Counted from the stretch's first letter, positions 44,122 through 53,785 are shown. The stretch is 64,000 nucleotides of DNA from Amycolatopsis sp. 195334CR (GCF_017309385.1 NZ_JAFJMJ010000001.1:4526001-4590000); one strand, 5' to 3'. Notes: generated from the sequence alone by a model not told the origin. Translations and numbers: made by a program.

Positions 44122-44951
44122 CCGTGGTCGTCCAGGAAGCTCCGCCCTCGCGCGGGTTGTTGTTGCGGGTGCTGCCGCCGTCGATGTACGCGGGCCGGGC
44201 GCGGTTCCTGCTCGAACGGTCGGCGCTGGTCTATTCGCGGCACTGGCTGGTGTTCGTCTCGGGGGCGCTGGAGCCGCTGTTCTACCTGCTGGCGTTCCAG
44301 ATCGGCTTCGGCAGCCTGGTCGGCGAGGTGGTCGGGCCGGGTGGGCAGGCGATGAGCTACGTGGCGTTCGTGGCGCCGGGCCTGCTCGCCGCGTCCGCGA
44401 TGAACGGCGCGGTCTTCGACTCGACGTACAACGTGTTCTTCCGCTTCCGGTACGGGAAGCTGTACGACGCCATGCTGGCCACGCCGATCGGGCCGCTGGA
44501 CATCGCGCTCGGGGAGATCGGCTTCGCCGTGGTGCGGGGCGCGCTCTACTCGACGGCGTTCGTCGCGGTGATGGGGGCGATAGGCCTGCTCACCTCGCCG
44601 TGGGCGGTGCTGCTGCTGCCCGCGGCGGTGCTGGTCTCGTTCGCCTTCGCCGCGGTGGGCATGGCGTGCGCGACGTTCCTGCGGTCCACCAGCCAGTTCG
44701 ACTACATCCAGCTGGTGCTGATGCCGATGTTCCTGTTCTCCACCACGTTCTACCCGCTGGGCGTGTACCCGGAGGCGCTGCAGTGGGTGGTCAAGTGCTT
44801 CCCGCTGTACCACGGCATCGAACTCATGCGCGGCCTGGCGACGGGCTTCCTGGACTGGTCGGTGCTCGGGCACCTGGCGTACCTGCTGGTGATGACCACC
44901 TGCGGCATCCTGCTGGCGGCGAGGCGCCTGCACAAACTCCTGCTCAGCTGA
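44118..44951 (+). CDS. ABC-2 exporter permease, second
   Basis: A 277-residue relative of the preceding permease with the same six-helix outline: PLFYLLAFQIGFGSLV, MSYVAFVAPGLLAASAM, GALYSTAFVAVMGAIGLL, SFAFAAVGMACATFL, MPMFLFSTTFYPLGVYPEALQW and LAYLLVMTTCGILLA. A GTG start overlaps the upstream stop (GTGA). ATP-binding protein plus two unequal ABC-2 permeases is the NodIJ/DrrAB-like plan. No resistance or biosynthetic genes sit nearby to hint at substrate. Confidence 0.9.
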   Translation: MTVVVQEAPPSRGLLLRVLPPSMYAGRARFLLERSALVYSRHWLVFVSGALEPLFYLLAFQIGFGSLVGEVVGPGGQAMSYVAFVAPGLLAASAMNGAVFDSTYNVFFRFRYGKLYDAMLATPIGPLDIALGEIGFAVVRGALYSTAFVAVMGAIGLLTSPWAVLLLPAAVLVSFAFAAVGMACATFLRSTSQFDYIQLVLMPMFLFSTTFYPLGVYPEALQWVVKCFPLYHGIELMRGLATGFLDWSVLGHLAYLLVMTTCGILLAARRLHKLLLS

Positions 44952-45097
44952 CCGAGCGGCACCCACTTCACGCCTTCCCGCCAGGGGCAGGCTCTCGGCG
45001 CTGCCCGCCCACTTTTTCGGCGGCCGAACGCGGCAGCCCTGGCGCCCCCCCGAACCTGGTCGACGATTTCGTAACCGCGCCGCCAGCCCCTCGCTTC

Positions 45098-45156
45098 CCT
45101 GTCACGAATGTGGCTTTCGAGACCTCTGGCGTCTCGAAAGCCACATTCGTGACAGG
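45098..45156. terminator. Perfect 26-bp hairpin at convergent ends
   Basis: Arms 45098-45123 and 45131-45156 are exact inverted copies over 26 bases with a 7-base loop (CTCTGGC). It lies between the ABC exporter end and the subtilase end, 12 bases from the latter. No U-tract is present on either side. The A+T-richer arm stands out from its surroundings and looks like a member of a dispersed repeat family rather than a locally evolved terminator. Confidence 0.75.
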
Positions 45157-45167
45157 ACGGGCGTGCG

Positions 45168-46568
45168 TCAGCGGGTGACGGCGCTGTAGGCGTTGACCAG
45201 CCCGTGCCCGTAGAAGCCGTTGAAAGCGCCGTACCCCGCGCAGAAGGCGTCCTGTGTGCCGTCGCCGGTGAGGTCGTAGTCGGCCGGGCAGCTCATCGGG
45301 GTCGCCTGCTTCTGCAACGTCCGCCGCAGCGCGGCCGGGCCCCAGCCCGGGTGCTCCGACGCCAGCAGCGCGGCCACCCCGGTCACGTGCGGCGCCGCCA
45401 TCGAGGTGCCGCACAGCGGCGCGTACCCACCCGGCACGGTCGACAGCACGCATTCGCCCGTCTCCCCGCCCGGCGCGGTCAGGTCGATCACGCCCAGCCC
45501 GTACGAGCTGTACCCCGCCTTCACCCCGGTCGCGCTCACCGAGGACACCGCCACCACGTCCCGCAGCCCGGCCGGGAGCGCCTCGCAGCCACCGCGGCCC
45601 GCCTTCCCGCTCCGGGGCGACGGCACCAGGTTGACCGCCTCGTTCGTCGCCGCCGCGACGTTCAGCGTGCCCCGGCTCTCGGCGTACTCGACCGTGCGGG
45701 CCAGCGCCTCCTGCAGCACCCGGTCCCCGGCCACGCACGAAAGCGCCCACGGGTTCACGAAGAAACTGCTGTTCGTCACGGCCATGCCGTGGTCGGCCGC
45801 CCAGATCAGCCCGCACACCGCGGCCTCCGGATCGACGTACCCGCGGTCGTCGATCACCTTGATCGAGGCGATCCGCACCCCCGGCGCGACGCCGGTGGTG
45901 CCGCGCCCGTCGTCCGCCGCGGCGATCGTGCCCGCGACGTGCGTGCCGTGCGTGGAAGTGGTCGGGCGCCACGCCCGTTCGCTGGTGTCCGGCGCGCCGG
46001 ACAGGCAACTCGCCGACTGGTCGGCGGCCACCGCGCCGGCCAGTTCGGGGTGCGCCGCGTCGATGCCGCTGTCGAGCACGCCGACCACCACCCGCGAGCT
46101 GCCGGGCTGGACGCGGTTCGCCCGGTCGGCGCCGATGGCCCGCATGTCCCACTGCTCCGCGGTGCGGTCGGCACGCGGGACCGCGTCCGGATCGGTCGCT
46201 GTCACCTTGGCCCTGGTCTCGGTGGACCGCGGTGCCTTCTTCGCGTTCTTCGCCCGTTCGCCCTGCGCGCTGAACGCGCGGCCGGGCCCGAGCCGCTCGG
46301 CGAACCCCGGGTCGGCCGAGGTGGCCACGCCGATGCCGACCTGCGGGTAGAAGGCCGTGCCGCGCCCGCAGGCGCCCTCGACCTCGGCCACCGCCTGCTC
46401 GGCGGTGGTCCCCCGGTCGAACAGCACGACGTAGCGCAGGGTGCGGGCACCGGGGGCGCAGTCCGGTTCGGCCGCGCCGGCGGGCACCGGCAGCAGGCCC
46501 TGGCCGGTCAGCACCAGCAGCGCGCTCGCGAGGACCGTGCTCGCACGCAGCCGCACGGGTACCTCCAT
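45168..46568 (-). CDS. Secreted subtilisin-like (S8) serine protease
   Basis: A 466-residue exported protease. The signal peptide MEVPVRLRASTVLASALLVL ends near PAGAAEP. A short inhibitor-I9-like pro-region (YVVLFDRGTTAEQAVAEVE) precedes the catalytic domain. The triad is Asp in VLDSGID, His in STHGTHVAGT and Ser in CGTSMAAPHV, with oxyanion Asn in AAATNE. A Cys-rich C-terminal stretch (MSCPADYDLTGDGTQDAFCAGYG) resembles a family-specific Ca-binding or disulfide segment. It probably degrades extracellular protein. Start ATG 46568. Confidence 0.92.
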   Translation of the reverse strand: MEVPVRLRASTVLASALLVLTGQGLLPVPAGAAEPDCAPGARTLRYVVLFDRGTTAEQAVAEVEGACGRGTAFYPQVGIGVATSADPGFAERLGPGRAFSAQGERAKNAKKAPRSTETRAKVTATDPDAVPRADRTAEQWDMRAIGADRANRVQPGSSRVVVGVLDSGIDAAHPELAGAVAADQSASCLSGAPDTSERAWRPTTSTHGTHVAGTIAAADDGRGTTGVAPGVRIASIKVIDDRGYVDPEAAVCGLIWAADHGMAVTNSSFFVNPWALSCVAGDRVLQEALARTVEYAESRGTLNVAAATNEAVNLVPSPRSGKAGRGGCEALPAGLRDVVAVSSVSATGVKAGYSSYGLGVIDLTAPGGETGECVLSTVPGGYAPLCGTSMAAPHVTGVAALLASEHPGWGPAALRRTLQKQATPMSCPADYDLTGDGTQDAFCAGYGAFNGFYGHGLVNAYSAVTR

Positions 46569-47134
46569 CTCGGCGAAGAAACGGTGGGCTGAGCGGGTCC
46601 CCCGACCCCCGAGCCCGCACGGTAGCCACCGGCCGGGGCCTGGACAAGCGGTCCGCCGAAGTTCGCCCGGGTGGCTGGCGGAAAAGTGGTAGTGGCGGTT
46701 TTCACACTACCTGGCGTGTCGCCGGTCCCGCTGCTCGTCAGGCAGCTGTAACCCGATGAGCCGGTACCGAGTACGCGGTATCCGCCCCGGTGTGTGGGAT
46801 ACTCGGGGCGGCCGCTGGGCCGGAGTCGCCGCGCGTCGCGCGGAGGCCCCGGCGTGGTGGCCCGGTGACCTGCTGAACGAGCCATGTCGTCGCCGCCTCC
46901 ACCGGCGGCTAGACGACCTGAACCAGGGGGCGTTGACCCCCGAGCCCAGCCGGCGCGTCGCCGAGCAGACTGCCGAGGACGGGCAGCCGGGCGGGTTCCG
47001 GCGCCGTCGGAGACAGCAAGGATTCCCGCCGTCGGTGCCCACCACGGCGGAACAGCACAGGAAGGGGCCCCTGCGCGGCCGCGTCCTTCCAGCCGTTCGA
47101 GGCTGGCAGACGCGCCCGGGGGCGGAGGAGATAT
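46569..47134 (+). promoter_or_regulatory. Long intergenic region/probable rne leader
   Basis: 566 bases with no convincing gene. A hairpin-capable repeat CCGCCCCG (46782-46789)/CGGGGCGG (46804-46811) encloses a GGGATACT (-10-like GATACT at 46798-46803), a possible promoter. If transcription starts there, the rne message has a leader of about 320 bases. Just before the rne ribosome-binding site (GGAGGAG at 47124-47130) two hairpins can form: GGAAGG (47060-47065)/CCTTCC (47085-47090) and CCAGCC (47089-47094)/GGCTGG (47101-47106). They share two bases, so they are alternatives. RNase E messages are autoregulated through the leader in E. coli; that this happens here is inference. A 7-base repeat GGTAGTG/CACTACC (46688-46711) lies further upstream. 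Confidence 0.45.
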
Positions 47135-50100
47135 ATGTCGAACGCGGACACACCCGCCGAGAACACCGGCGGGAATCCCGCCACACCTGCAACCGCATCG
47201 GAGAACGGCCCGCTGGCCGACCTGCCCGCCCGGATCCGGGTGCACGCGCTGGCCAAGCTGCTCGGGTCGAGCAGCCGTGAAGTGCTCAAGCAGCTCGTCG
47301 AGCTGGGCGTGAGCGCGCGCAGTGCCCAGTCGAGCGTGCCGAAGGAGGTCGCGCTGCAGGTCGCCGAGGCACTCGGCGTCACCAGCGAGGACGTGGACCC
47401 CGGGGCCGCCGAAGCCCCGGCTCCCGCCGTCGAGGCCCCCGCTGCCATAGCGCCGACCCCGGCTGCCGAGGCAGCTCCCGCGCCGGAGCCTGACTCCGCG
47501 CCGAAGGCCGGCGCCGTGCGGAAGGCCGATCCCGAACCGGAGCCCGAGCCCGCTCGGCCGGCCGTGCACGTGCCGCTCTTCGCCGCGCCGTCGCCGGTGT
47601 TCCTGCCTCCCGAGCCCGCCGCGGCGCCCGCCAAGCGCGCGCCCAAGCCGGAGCCCGAGCCCGAGCAGGCCGAAGCCGAGGACGAGGACACCTCCGCCGA
47701 GGGCGACCAGTCCGCGCACGATGACGACGATGAAGGCGCCGGTCGCCGTCGCCGCCGTCGTGGCCGCCGTGGCCGTGGCCGCGGCAAGGGCGGCGACGAC
47801 GCCAGGGACGACAACGAGGCCGACGAGCCGGAGGCCAAGTCCCAGAAGGACTCGAAGGACCAGGACAAAAAGGACGCCCCGGCCGAGAAGGCCGCCGAAG
47901 CGGGCAAGGGCGAGGACACCGACGAGTCCTCGGACGACGCCGACGGCGAGGACGGCAGCCGCTCGCGCCGCCGTCGCCGCCGCCGTCGCAAGGGCAGCGG
48001 CGAGGAGGACGGCGACAACGCCGCCAGCTCCGACGACCCGCCCAACACCGTGGTCCACGTCCGCCAGGGCAAGGACAAGGACAAGGAAGCCGACAAGCCG
48101 GCCCGCGACGAGGTGCGCAGCGTGCGCGGCTCGACCCGCCTGGAGGCCAAGCGCCAGCGCCGTCGTGACGGCCGCGAGGCCGGTCGCCGCCGCGCGCCGA
48201 TCCTGTCCGAGGCCGAGTTCCTCGCCCGCCGCGAAGCGGTCGAGCGCACGATGGTGGTCGCCGAGAAGGGTGACGCCACGCAGATCGGCGTGCTCGAGGA
48301 CGGCGTGCTGGTCGAGCACTTCGTCACCTCGTCGGGCAGCGGCTCGATCGTCGGCAACGTCTACCTCGGCCGCGTGCAGAACGTGCTGCCGTCGATGGAG
48401 GCCGCGTTCATCGACATCGGCCGCGGCCGCAACGCCGTGCTGTACGCCGGTGAGGTGGACTGGGACGCCGCCGGCCTGGAGGGCAAGGCGCGCAAGATCG
48501 AGCAGGCGCTGTCCACCGGCGACAGCGTGCTGGTGCAGGTCACCAAGGACCCGGTCGGGCACAAGGGCGCCCGGCTGACCACGCAGATCTCGCTGCCCGG
48601 CCGCTTCCTGGTCTACGTGCCGGCCGGGGGTGCCACCGGCATCTCGCGCAAGCTGCCGGAGAACGAGCGCCGCCGCCTCAAGGACATCCTCAAGCGCATC
48701 GTGCCCGAGGACGCCGGCGTGATCATCCGGACCGCCTCCGAGGGCATCGCCGAGGAGGAGCTGGACCGCGACGTGCGCCGCCTCAAGGCGCAGTGGGACG
48801 TGATCAAGGAGAAGGCCGAGGCGGGCAAGGGCAAGAAGTCCGGCGCGCCGACCCTGCTCTACGAAGAGCCGGACCTGCTGGTCAAGGTGGTCCGCGACCT
48901 GTTCACCGAGGACTTCGCCAAGCTGGAGGTCCAGGGCGGCACGGCGTGGGACACCATCCAGGGCTACGTCGGGCACGTCGCGCCCGACCTGGCGGACCGG
49001 CTCAAGCGCTACACCGGCAACGGGGACGTCTTCGCCGACTACCGGATCGACGAGCAGATCACCAAGGCGCTCGACCGCAAGGTGTGGCTGCCCTCGGGCG
49101 GCTACCTGGTCATCGACCGCACCGAGGCGATGACCGTGATCGACGTGAACACCGGCAAGTTCACCGGCTCCGGCGGCAACCTCGAGGAGACGGTGACCAG
49201 GAACAACCTGGAGTCGGCCGAGGAGATCGTGCGCCAGCTGCGGCTGCGGGACATCGGCGGCATCATCGTGATCGACTTCATCGACATGGTGCTGGAGTCC
49301 AACCGCGAGCTGGTGCTGCGGCGGCTGACCGAGTGCCTCGGCCGGGACCGGACGCGGCACCAGGTCGCCGAGGTGACCTCGCTGGGGCTCGTGCAGATGA
49401 CCCGCAAGAAGGTCGGGACCGGGCTGCTGGAGGCCTTCTCGACCACGTGCGAGCACTGCAAGGGCCGGGGTGTGGTGGTCTCCACCGACCAGCCGAAGAA
49501 CGGCTCCGGTGGCGGCAACGGCGGTGGCGGCGGTGGTGGCGGGCACCAGCACGGCCAGTCGCGGCGCTCGCGCGGTCGCAACAAGGCCGAAGAGCAGCCC
49601 CAGCCCGAGCCGAAGGCCGACGCGCCGACCCCGGAGCAGCGCGAGTCGGTGGTCTCCGCCGTCCAGGCGATGGCGAACGCCTCGAAGTCGGCAGGGGAGA
49701 GCAAGGCGCCCGAGCTGAACGGCCGTGCGCCGGAGCCCGCCGAAGAGGCCCAGGAACTCCCGGCAGCCACCTCGGCTGCTGCAGAGGCCCCGGAAGCCAC
49801 CGCCTCGGAGACTACGGCCCCGGAGGCTGCTCCGGCGCCCAAGCGGGAGCGTCGGCGCGAGCGCCGCTCGGCCTCGCGACCGGCAGGTGGGCCTTCGGTC
49901 CAGACCGAAGCCAAGCCAGCGGCCGAGGCGGCTACCGCGCAGCCGGAGGTCGCTCCGGTGGCTGAGGCACCTGAGGCCACTCCGGCTGCCCAGCCGGAGG
50001 CGTCCCAGGCCGCCGAGGCCCCGCAGGCGTCCGAGACAGCTCAGGCGCCCGAGGCACCCGAGGCTCCGAAGGCACCCGAGGCAGCCAAGGCACCCGAGGC

Positions 50101-50380
50101 GGCTCAGACACCGCAGGCGGCCGACTCCACCGAGGCCCCAGCAGCCACGGAGCCGCCAGCCACCGCTGAGACCTCCGCGACCACTGAGGCCTCCGAGACC
50201 GCCCAGGCCTCCGAGACCACTGAGGCCTCCGAGGTCACTGAGACCGCTGAGGCCGCTGAGGCGGCCGACGTCCCCGACGTCTCCGTGCCCGCCCCAGCCG
50301 CCAAGACGACTCGGCGGCGTGCCCGCCGGGTGGCCTCCCGGCCGGCGGGACCGCCGGTCGGAGCCAACGAGAACGGTTAG
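47135..50380 (+). CDS. rne: Ribonuclease E/G
   Basis: A 1081-residue Rne/Rng-family endoribonuclease. Residues about 28-83 form an IF2_N-like domain (RIRVHALAKLLGSSSREVLKQ). About 84-330 is a low-complexity arm with Pro-Glu-Ala and Arg-rich blocks. The catalytic core begins near 355: S1 domain at about 400-500 (GSIVGNVYLGRVQNVLPSME), the DNase I-like part with VIDVNTGKF (Mg-binding Asp about 669) and IIVIDFIDM (Asp about 711), and the zinc link CEHC near 770. From about 785 on, a long Ala-Pro-Glu-Thr-rich tail with Arg patches serves as the RNA/protein scaffold. The placing of the disordered arm before the core is the actinobacterial layout. It processes rRNA and mRNA. Confidence 0.95.
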   Translation: MSNADTPAENTGGNPATPATASENGPLADLPARIRVHALAKLLGSSSREVLKQLVELGVSARSAQSSVPKEVALQVAEALGVTSEDVDPGAAEAPAPAVEAPAAIAPTPAAEAAPAPEPDSAPKAGAVRKADPEPEPEPARPAVHVPLFAAPSPVFLPPEPAAAPAKRAPKPEPEPEQAEAEDEDTSAEGDQSAHDDDDEGAGRRRRRRGRRGRGRGKGGDDARDDNEADEPEAKSQKDSKDQDKKDAPAEKAAEAGKGEDTDESSDDADGEDGSRSRRRRRRRRKGSGEEDGDNAASSDDPPNTVVHVRQGKDKDKEADKPARDEVRSVRGSTRLEAKRQRRRDGREAGRRRAPILSEAEFLARREAVERTMVVAEKGDATQIGVLEDGVLVEHFVTSSGSGSIVGNVYLGRVQNVLPSMEAAFIDIGRGRNAVLYAGEVDWDAAGLEGKARKIEQALSTGDSVLVQVTKDPVGHKGARLTTQISLPGRFLVYVPAGGATGISRKLPENERRRLKDILKRIVPEDAGVIIRTASEGIAEEELDRDVRRLKAQWDVIKEKAEAGKGKKSGAPTLLYEEPDLLVKVVRDLFTEDFAKLEVQGGTAWDTIQGYVGHVAPDLADRLKRYTGNGDVFADYRIDEQITKALDRKVWLPSGGYLVIDRTEAMTVIDVNTGKFTGSGGNLEETVTRNNLESAEEIVRQLRLRDIGGIIVIDFIDMVLESNRELVLRRLTECLGRDRTRHQVAEVTSLGLVQMTRKKVGTGLLEAFSTTCEHCKGRGVVVSTDQPKNGSGGGNGGGGGGGGHQHGQSRRSRGRNKAEEQPQPEPKADAPTPEQRESVVSAVQAMANASKSAGESKAPELNGRAPEPAEEAQELPAATSAAAEAPEATASETTAPEAAPAPKRERRRERRSASRPAGGPSVQTEAKPAAEAATAQPEVAPVAEAPEATPAAQPEASQAAEAPQASETAQAPEAPEAPKAPEAAKAPEAAQTPQAADSTEAPAATEPPATAETSATTEASETAQASETTEASEVTETAEAAEAADVPDVSVPAPAAKTTRRRARRVASRPAGPPVGANENG

Positions 50381-50392
50381 TGAACAACGTTG

Positions 50393-50424
50393 GCCACCCC
50401 GGTTGTCAGTGCTTCCGGGGTGGC
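50393..50424. terminator. Hairpin after rne
   Basis: GCCACCCCGG (50393-50402) and CCGGGGTGGC (50415-50424) are a perfect 10-base inverted pair with a 12-base loop, 12 bases after the rne stop. No U-tract follows. It may stop rne transcripts or separate them from the ribosomal-protein message. Confidence 0.6.
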
Positions 50425-50431
50425 ACGTAAC

Positions 50432-50546
50432 CTGTAAGACGGCCCGCCCGTAGCGGCAGGCCAGCATTGTGCGCCCACCAGCACGCGGTAACCCGCGGGC
50501 GGCGCGCACAGCCCCCACCCTATTGTCGAGTTAGCAGGAGACATCC
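50432..50546 (+). promoter_or_regulatory. rplU-rpmA leader with hairpin potential
   Basis: The 115 bases before rplU contain GTGCGC (50468 on) able to pair with GCGCAC near 50506, enclosing CGCGG/CCGCG. The promoter is probably in this region. Ribosomal-protein leaders are known sites of autogenous control, and an L21-leader element exists in Firmicutes; I cannot say this is homologous. The ribosome-binding site AGCAGGAG is just before GTG 50547. Confidence 0.35.
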
Positions 50547-50861
50547 GTGTCGGCGTACGCGATCGTCAAGACCGGCGGCAAGCAGTACAAGGTGGCCGTC
50601 GGCGACGTCGTCGAGGTCGAGAAGCTCGAGGGCGAGCCGGGCACCGAGCACACCTTCCCCGCCGTGCTGTACGTGGATGGCGGCGAGGTCACCACGGACG
50701 CCGACGCGCTCGCGAAGGTCTCGGTCACCGGCAAGGTCGTCGAGCAGACCAAGGGTCCCAAGATCCGCATCCACAAGTTCAAGAACAAGACCGGCTACCA
50801 CAAGCGGCAGGGTCACCGGCAGAAGCTGACCCGCCTCGAAGTCACCGGCATCACCAAGTAA
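50547..50861 (+). CDS. rplU: 50S ribosomal protein L21
   Basis: A 104-residue L21, full length for the family: the N-terminal [13 protein letters not shown], the central [12 protein letters not shown] and C-terminal [17 protein letters not shown] signature are all present. It binds 23S rRNA domain II/VI in the large subunit. GTG start after AGGAGACATCC. L27 follows after 15 bases in one transcription unit with a shared message. Confidence 0.98.
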   Translation: MSAYAIVKTGGKQYKVAVGDVVEVEKLEGEPGTEHTFPAVLYVDGGEVTTDADALAKVSVTGKVVEQTKGPKIRIHKFKNKTGYHKRQGHRQKLTRLEVTGITK

Positions 50862-50876
50862 GGGGTTCAGGCAGCC

Positions 50877-51134
50877 ATGGCACACAAGAAGGGCGCGTCC
50901 AGCTCCCGCAACGGTCGTGACTCCAACCCGCAGTACCTCGGCGTCAAGCGGTTCGGTGGCCAGGTCGTGAAGGCGGGCGAGATCCTGATCCGCCAGCGCG
51001 GCACCAAGTTCCACCCGGGCGTGAACGTCGGTCGCGGCGGTGACGACACCCTGTTCGCGCTGGAGCCCGGCTCGGTCGAGTTCGGTTCCAAGCGTGGCCG
51101 CAAGACGGTCAACATCGTGCCGGTCGAGGCCTGA
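50877..51134 (+). CDS. rpmA: 50S ribosomal protein L27
   Basis: An 85-residue L27 starting [16 protein letters not shown], with the conserved [12 protein letters not shown] and DDTLFAL segments. Its flexible N-terminus reaches the peptidyl-transferase centre. The N-terminus lacks the extra cleaved leader found in Firmicutes. It ends 23 bases before a strong terminator hairpin that separates it from obgE. Confidence 0.98.
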   Translation: MAHKKGASSSRNGRDSNPQYLGVKRFGGQVVKAGEILIRQRGTKFHPGVNVGRGGDDTLFALEPGSVEFGSKRGRKTVNIVPVEA

Positions 51135-51157
51135 GCCGGTAGACCGAGCGAAACCAC

Positions 51158-51198
51158 CGGGCGGTGTGGTCTGCGGAATACGCGGACCACACCGCCCG
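51158..51198 (+). terminator. Long hairpin terminator after rpmA
   Basis: CGGGCGGTGTGGTC (51158-51171) pairs perfectly with GACCACACCGCCCG (51185-51198); the stem continues inward with a T-G wobble and GCG/CGC to an 18-pair stem closed by GAATA. It is followed by TTCGCATG with no T-run. It would stop or reduce readthrough from rplU-rpmA to obgE. Confidence 0.8.
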
Positions 51199-51236
51199 TT
51201 CGCATGTAGACAGCAGTTTTCTGGAGAGGGCAGGCA

Positions 51237-52682
51237 ATGGCGTCCCGGTTCGTCGACCGCGCGGTGATCCATCTGGCCGCCGGCAACGGTGGGAACGGCT
51301 GCGCCTCGGTGCACCGTGAGAAGTTCAAGCCGCTCGGCGGTCCCGACGGCGGCAACGGCGGCAACGGCGGTGATGTGCTGCTGATCGTCGACCCGAACGT
51401 GCACACGCTGCTCGACTTCCACTTCCGCCCGCACGCGCGGGCGGGCAACGGCAAGATCGGGCAGGGTGCCAACCGTTCGGGCGCGGCCGGGGAAACCCTG
51501 GAGTTGCGCGTCCCGGACGGCACCGTGGTGCTGACCGAACACGGCGAGGTGCTCGCCGACCTGATCGGCCCCGGCACCACCTTCGTCGCCGCGCAGGGCG
51601 GCCGGGGCGGGCTCGGCAACGCCGCGCTGGCGTCCAAGGCACGCAAGGCACCGGGGTTCGCGCTGCTCGGTGAGCCGGGCGAAGCGCGGGATCTGGTGCT
51701 GGAGCTGCGTTCCGTCGCCGACGTCGGCCTGCTCGGCTTCCCCTCGGCTGGCAAGTCCTCGCTGATCTCGGTGCTTTCGGCGGCCAAGCCGAAGATCGCC
51801 GACTACCCGTTCACCACCCTGGTGCCGAACCTCGGTGTGGTCACCGCGGGCGAGACCGTGTTCACCATGGCCGACGTGCCGGGCCTGATCCCGGGTGCCA
51901 GCCAGGGCAAGGGCCTCGGCCTGGACTTCCTGCGGCACATCGAGCGCTGCGCGGTGCTGGTGCACGTGGTCGACTGCGCCACCTACGAACCCGGCCGCGA
52001 TCCGGTGTCCGATGTGGACGCCCTGGAGGCGGAACTGGCCCGCTACACCCCGAGTCTCGGCGGCGATCTCGCCGACCGGCCGCGGGTGGTGGTGCTGAAC
52101 AAGGTGGACGTGCCGGACGCGGCCGAGCTCGCCGACATGGTGCGGCCCGAGTTCGAGAAGCGCGGCCTGGAGGTCTTCGAGATCTCCGCGGTGGCGCGCA
52201 AGGGCCTGCGGGAGCTGACCTACGCGCTCGGCGCGGTGGTCGAGCGCTACCGGGCCGAGCAGCCGCCGCCGGAGGCGGAGAAGGTGGTGCTCAAGCCACT
52301 CGCGGTGGACGACAGCGGCTTCACCGTCGAGCCCGATCCCGAGGAGGAGGGCGCCTTCATCGTGCACGGCACCCGCCCGGAGCGGTGGATCCGGCAGACG
52401 AACTTCGGCAACGACGAGGCCGTCGGCTACCTCGCCGACCGGCTGAACCGCCTCGGTGTCGAGGACGTGCTGGCCCGCAAGGGCGCGGTGCCGGGCAGCC
52501 AGGTCACCATCGGCGACATCTCGTTCGAGTGGCAGCCGTCCACCCCGGGCGTGGCCGTGCACCTGTCCGGCCGCGGCACCGACGTGCGCCTGGAAGGCAC
52601 CGACCGGGTCAGCGCCAGCGAGCGCAAGGAAGCCCGGCGCATCCGGCGTGACGGCCCGGACGAGGAGTCCGGGGGTGAGTGA
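51237..52682 (+). CDS. obgE: Obg GTPase
   Basis: A 481-residue Obg/CgtA. The glycine-rich N-terminal Obg fold ([20 protein letters not shown]) covers about 1-158. The G-domain has G1 [10 protein letters not shown]2/G3 DYPFTT and DVPGLI, and G4 NKVD. The C-terminal OCT domain ([22 protein letters not shown]) is the form found in actinobacteria. Obg acts in 50S assembly and stringent and developmental control. ATG 51237 has GAGAGGGCAGG upstream. proB begins eight bases before its stop. Confidence 0.97.
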   Translation: MASRFVDRAVIHLAAGNGGNGCASVHREKFKPLGGPDGGNGGNGGDVLLIVDPNVHTLLDFHFRPHARAGNGKIGQGANRSGAAGETLELRVPDGTVVLTEHGEVLADLIGPGTTFVAAQGGRGGLGNAALASKARKAPGFALLGEPGEARDLVLELRSVADVGLLGFPSAGKSSLISVLSAAKPKIADYPFTTLVPNLGVVTAGETVFTMADVPGLIPGASQGKGLGLDFLRHIERCAVLVHVVDCATYEPGRDPVSDVDALEAELARYTPSLGGDLADRPRVVVLNKVDVPDAAELADMVRPEFEKRGLEVFEISAVARKGLRELTYALGAVVERYRAEQPPPEAEKVVLKPLAVDDSGFTVEPDPEEEGAFIVHGTRPERWIRQTNFGNDEAVGYLADRLNRLGVEDVLARKGAVPGSQVTIGDISFEWQPSTPGVAVHLSGRGTDVRLEGTDRVSASERKEARRIRRDGPDEESGGE

Positions 52683-53784
52683 GACGCGCCAGGCGGTCGC
52701 GGGCGCGAAGCGGCTGGTGGTCAAGGTCGGCTCCTCGGCGCTGACCACCGCCGGTGACGGGCTCGACGTGAGCAGGCTGGACGCACTGGTCGACGCGATC
52801 GCCGCCCGCATCGGCGCGGGCAGCCAGATCGTGCTGGTTTCGTCGGGTGCGATCGGTGCCGGGCTGGCGCCGTTGTCGCTGGCGAAGCGCCCGCGCGACC
52901 TCGCGTCGCAGCAGGCCGCGGCGAGCGTGGGGCAACTCGCGCTCGCGCACGCGTACGGCGAATCCTTCGGCCGGTACGCGTTGACCGTCGGGCAGGTGCT
53001 GCTCACCTCCGACGACGTGGTGCGCCGCGCGCACTACCGCAACGCGCAGCGCACCTTTTCGCGCTTGCTGGCGCTGGGCGCGGTCCCGGTGGTCAACGAG
53101 AACGACACGGTGGCCACCGAGGAAATCAAGTTCGGCGACAACGACCGGCTCGCCGCACTGGTGGCGCACCTGGTCGCCGCCGACGCGCTGGTGCTGCTGT
53201 CCGATGTGGACGGTCTGTACGACGGGGATCCGCGCTCCGGCGCGACCCGCCGGATCGACGAGGTGACCGGCGACGCCGACGTCGACGGCATTTCGGTGGG
53301 CATGTCCAGTTCCGGGCTGGGTACCGGCGGCATGGTTTCGAAGCTGGCCGCCGCGCGAACGGCCGCCGCGGCCGGGATCCCGGTGCTGCTGGCGGGTGCG
53401 GGCCAGGCCGCGGACGCGCTCTCCGAGGCGAAGGTCGGCACGGCGTTCGCCGCCGCGGACAGCCGCCTCTCCGCACGCCGGTTCTGGCTCGGTTACGCCA
53501 CGGACGCCCGTGGACGGCTGCACCTCGACGACGGCGCGGTGGCCGCGGTCGTGGGGCGGCGCCGGTCGCTGCTGGCCGCCGGGATCACCGGTGTCGACGG
53601 TGATTTCGAAGCCGGGGACGTGGTGGACCTGGTCGACGCGGCCCAGCGCGTGGTGGCCCGGGGAGTGGTCGCCTTCGACGCGGTGGAACTGCCGGAGCTG
53701 ATCGGCCGGTCGAGCCACGACCTGCCCGCGGAGCAGCGGCGTGAAGTCGTGCACGCGGATGATCTGGTCCCGCTGCGCCGCTGA
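52675..53784 (+). CDS. proB: Glutamate 5-kinase
   Basis: A 369-residue ProB: it phosphorylates L-glutamate with ATP for proline synthesis. The kinase part (about 1-255) has [35 protein letters not shown] and the [10 protein letters not shown] region with the GTGGMVSKL loop. The C-terminal PUA domain (about 275-360) follows ([21 protein letters not shown]). GTG 52675 lies inside the end of obgE (GGGGGTGAG, eight-base overlap), so the two are coupled. The ProA gene is not in the window. Confidence 0.96.
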   Translation: MSETRQAVAGAKRLVVKVGSSALTTAGDGLDVSRLDALVDAIAARIGAGSQIVLVSSGAIGAGLAPLSLAKRPRDLASQQAAASVGQLALAHAYGESFGRYALTVGQVLLTSDDVVRRAHYRNAQRTFSRLLALGAVPVVNENDTVATEEIKFGDNDRLAALVAHLVAADALVLLSDVDGLYDGDPRSGATRRIDEVTGDADVDGISVGMSSSGLGTGGMVSKLAAARTAAAAGIPVLLAGAGQAADALSEAKVGTAFAAADSRLSARRFWLGYATDARGRLHLDDGAVAAVVGRRRSLLAAGITGVDGDFEAGDVVDLVDAAQRVVARGVVAFDAVELPELIGRSSHDLPAEQRREVVHADDLVPLRR

Positions 53785-53785
53785 C

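Noticed and set aside
44952..45097. Short ORFs between the ABC exporter and the hairpin
   Set aside because: They lack ribosome-binding sites and recognisable products; only the terminator is supported.
46756..47280. Possible small gene in the gap before rne
   Set aside because: Product lacks any motif, runs into the rne start and has Arg/Pro-rich shadow composition; treated as leader.
46508..50518. Antisense frame of 1336 codons opposite rne
   Set aside because: Mirror of the low-complexity rne tails; composition is Gly/Leu/Arg-skewed and it has no domain.
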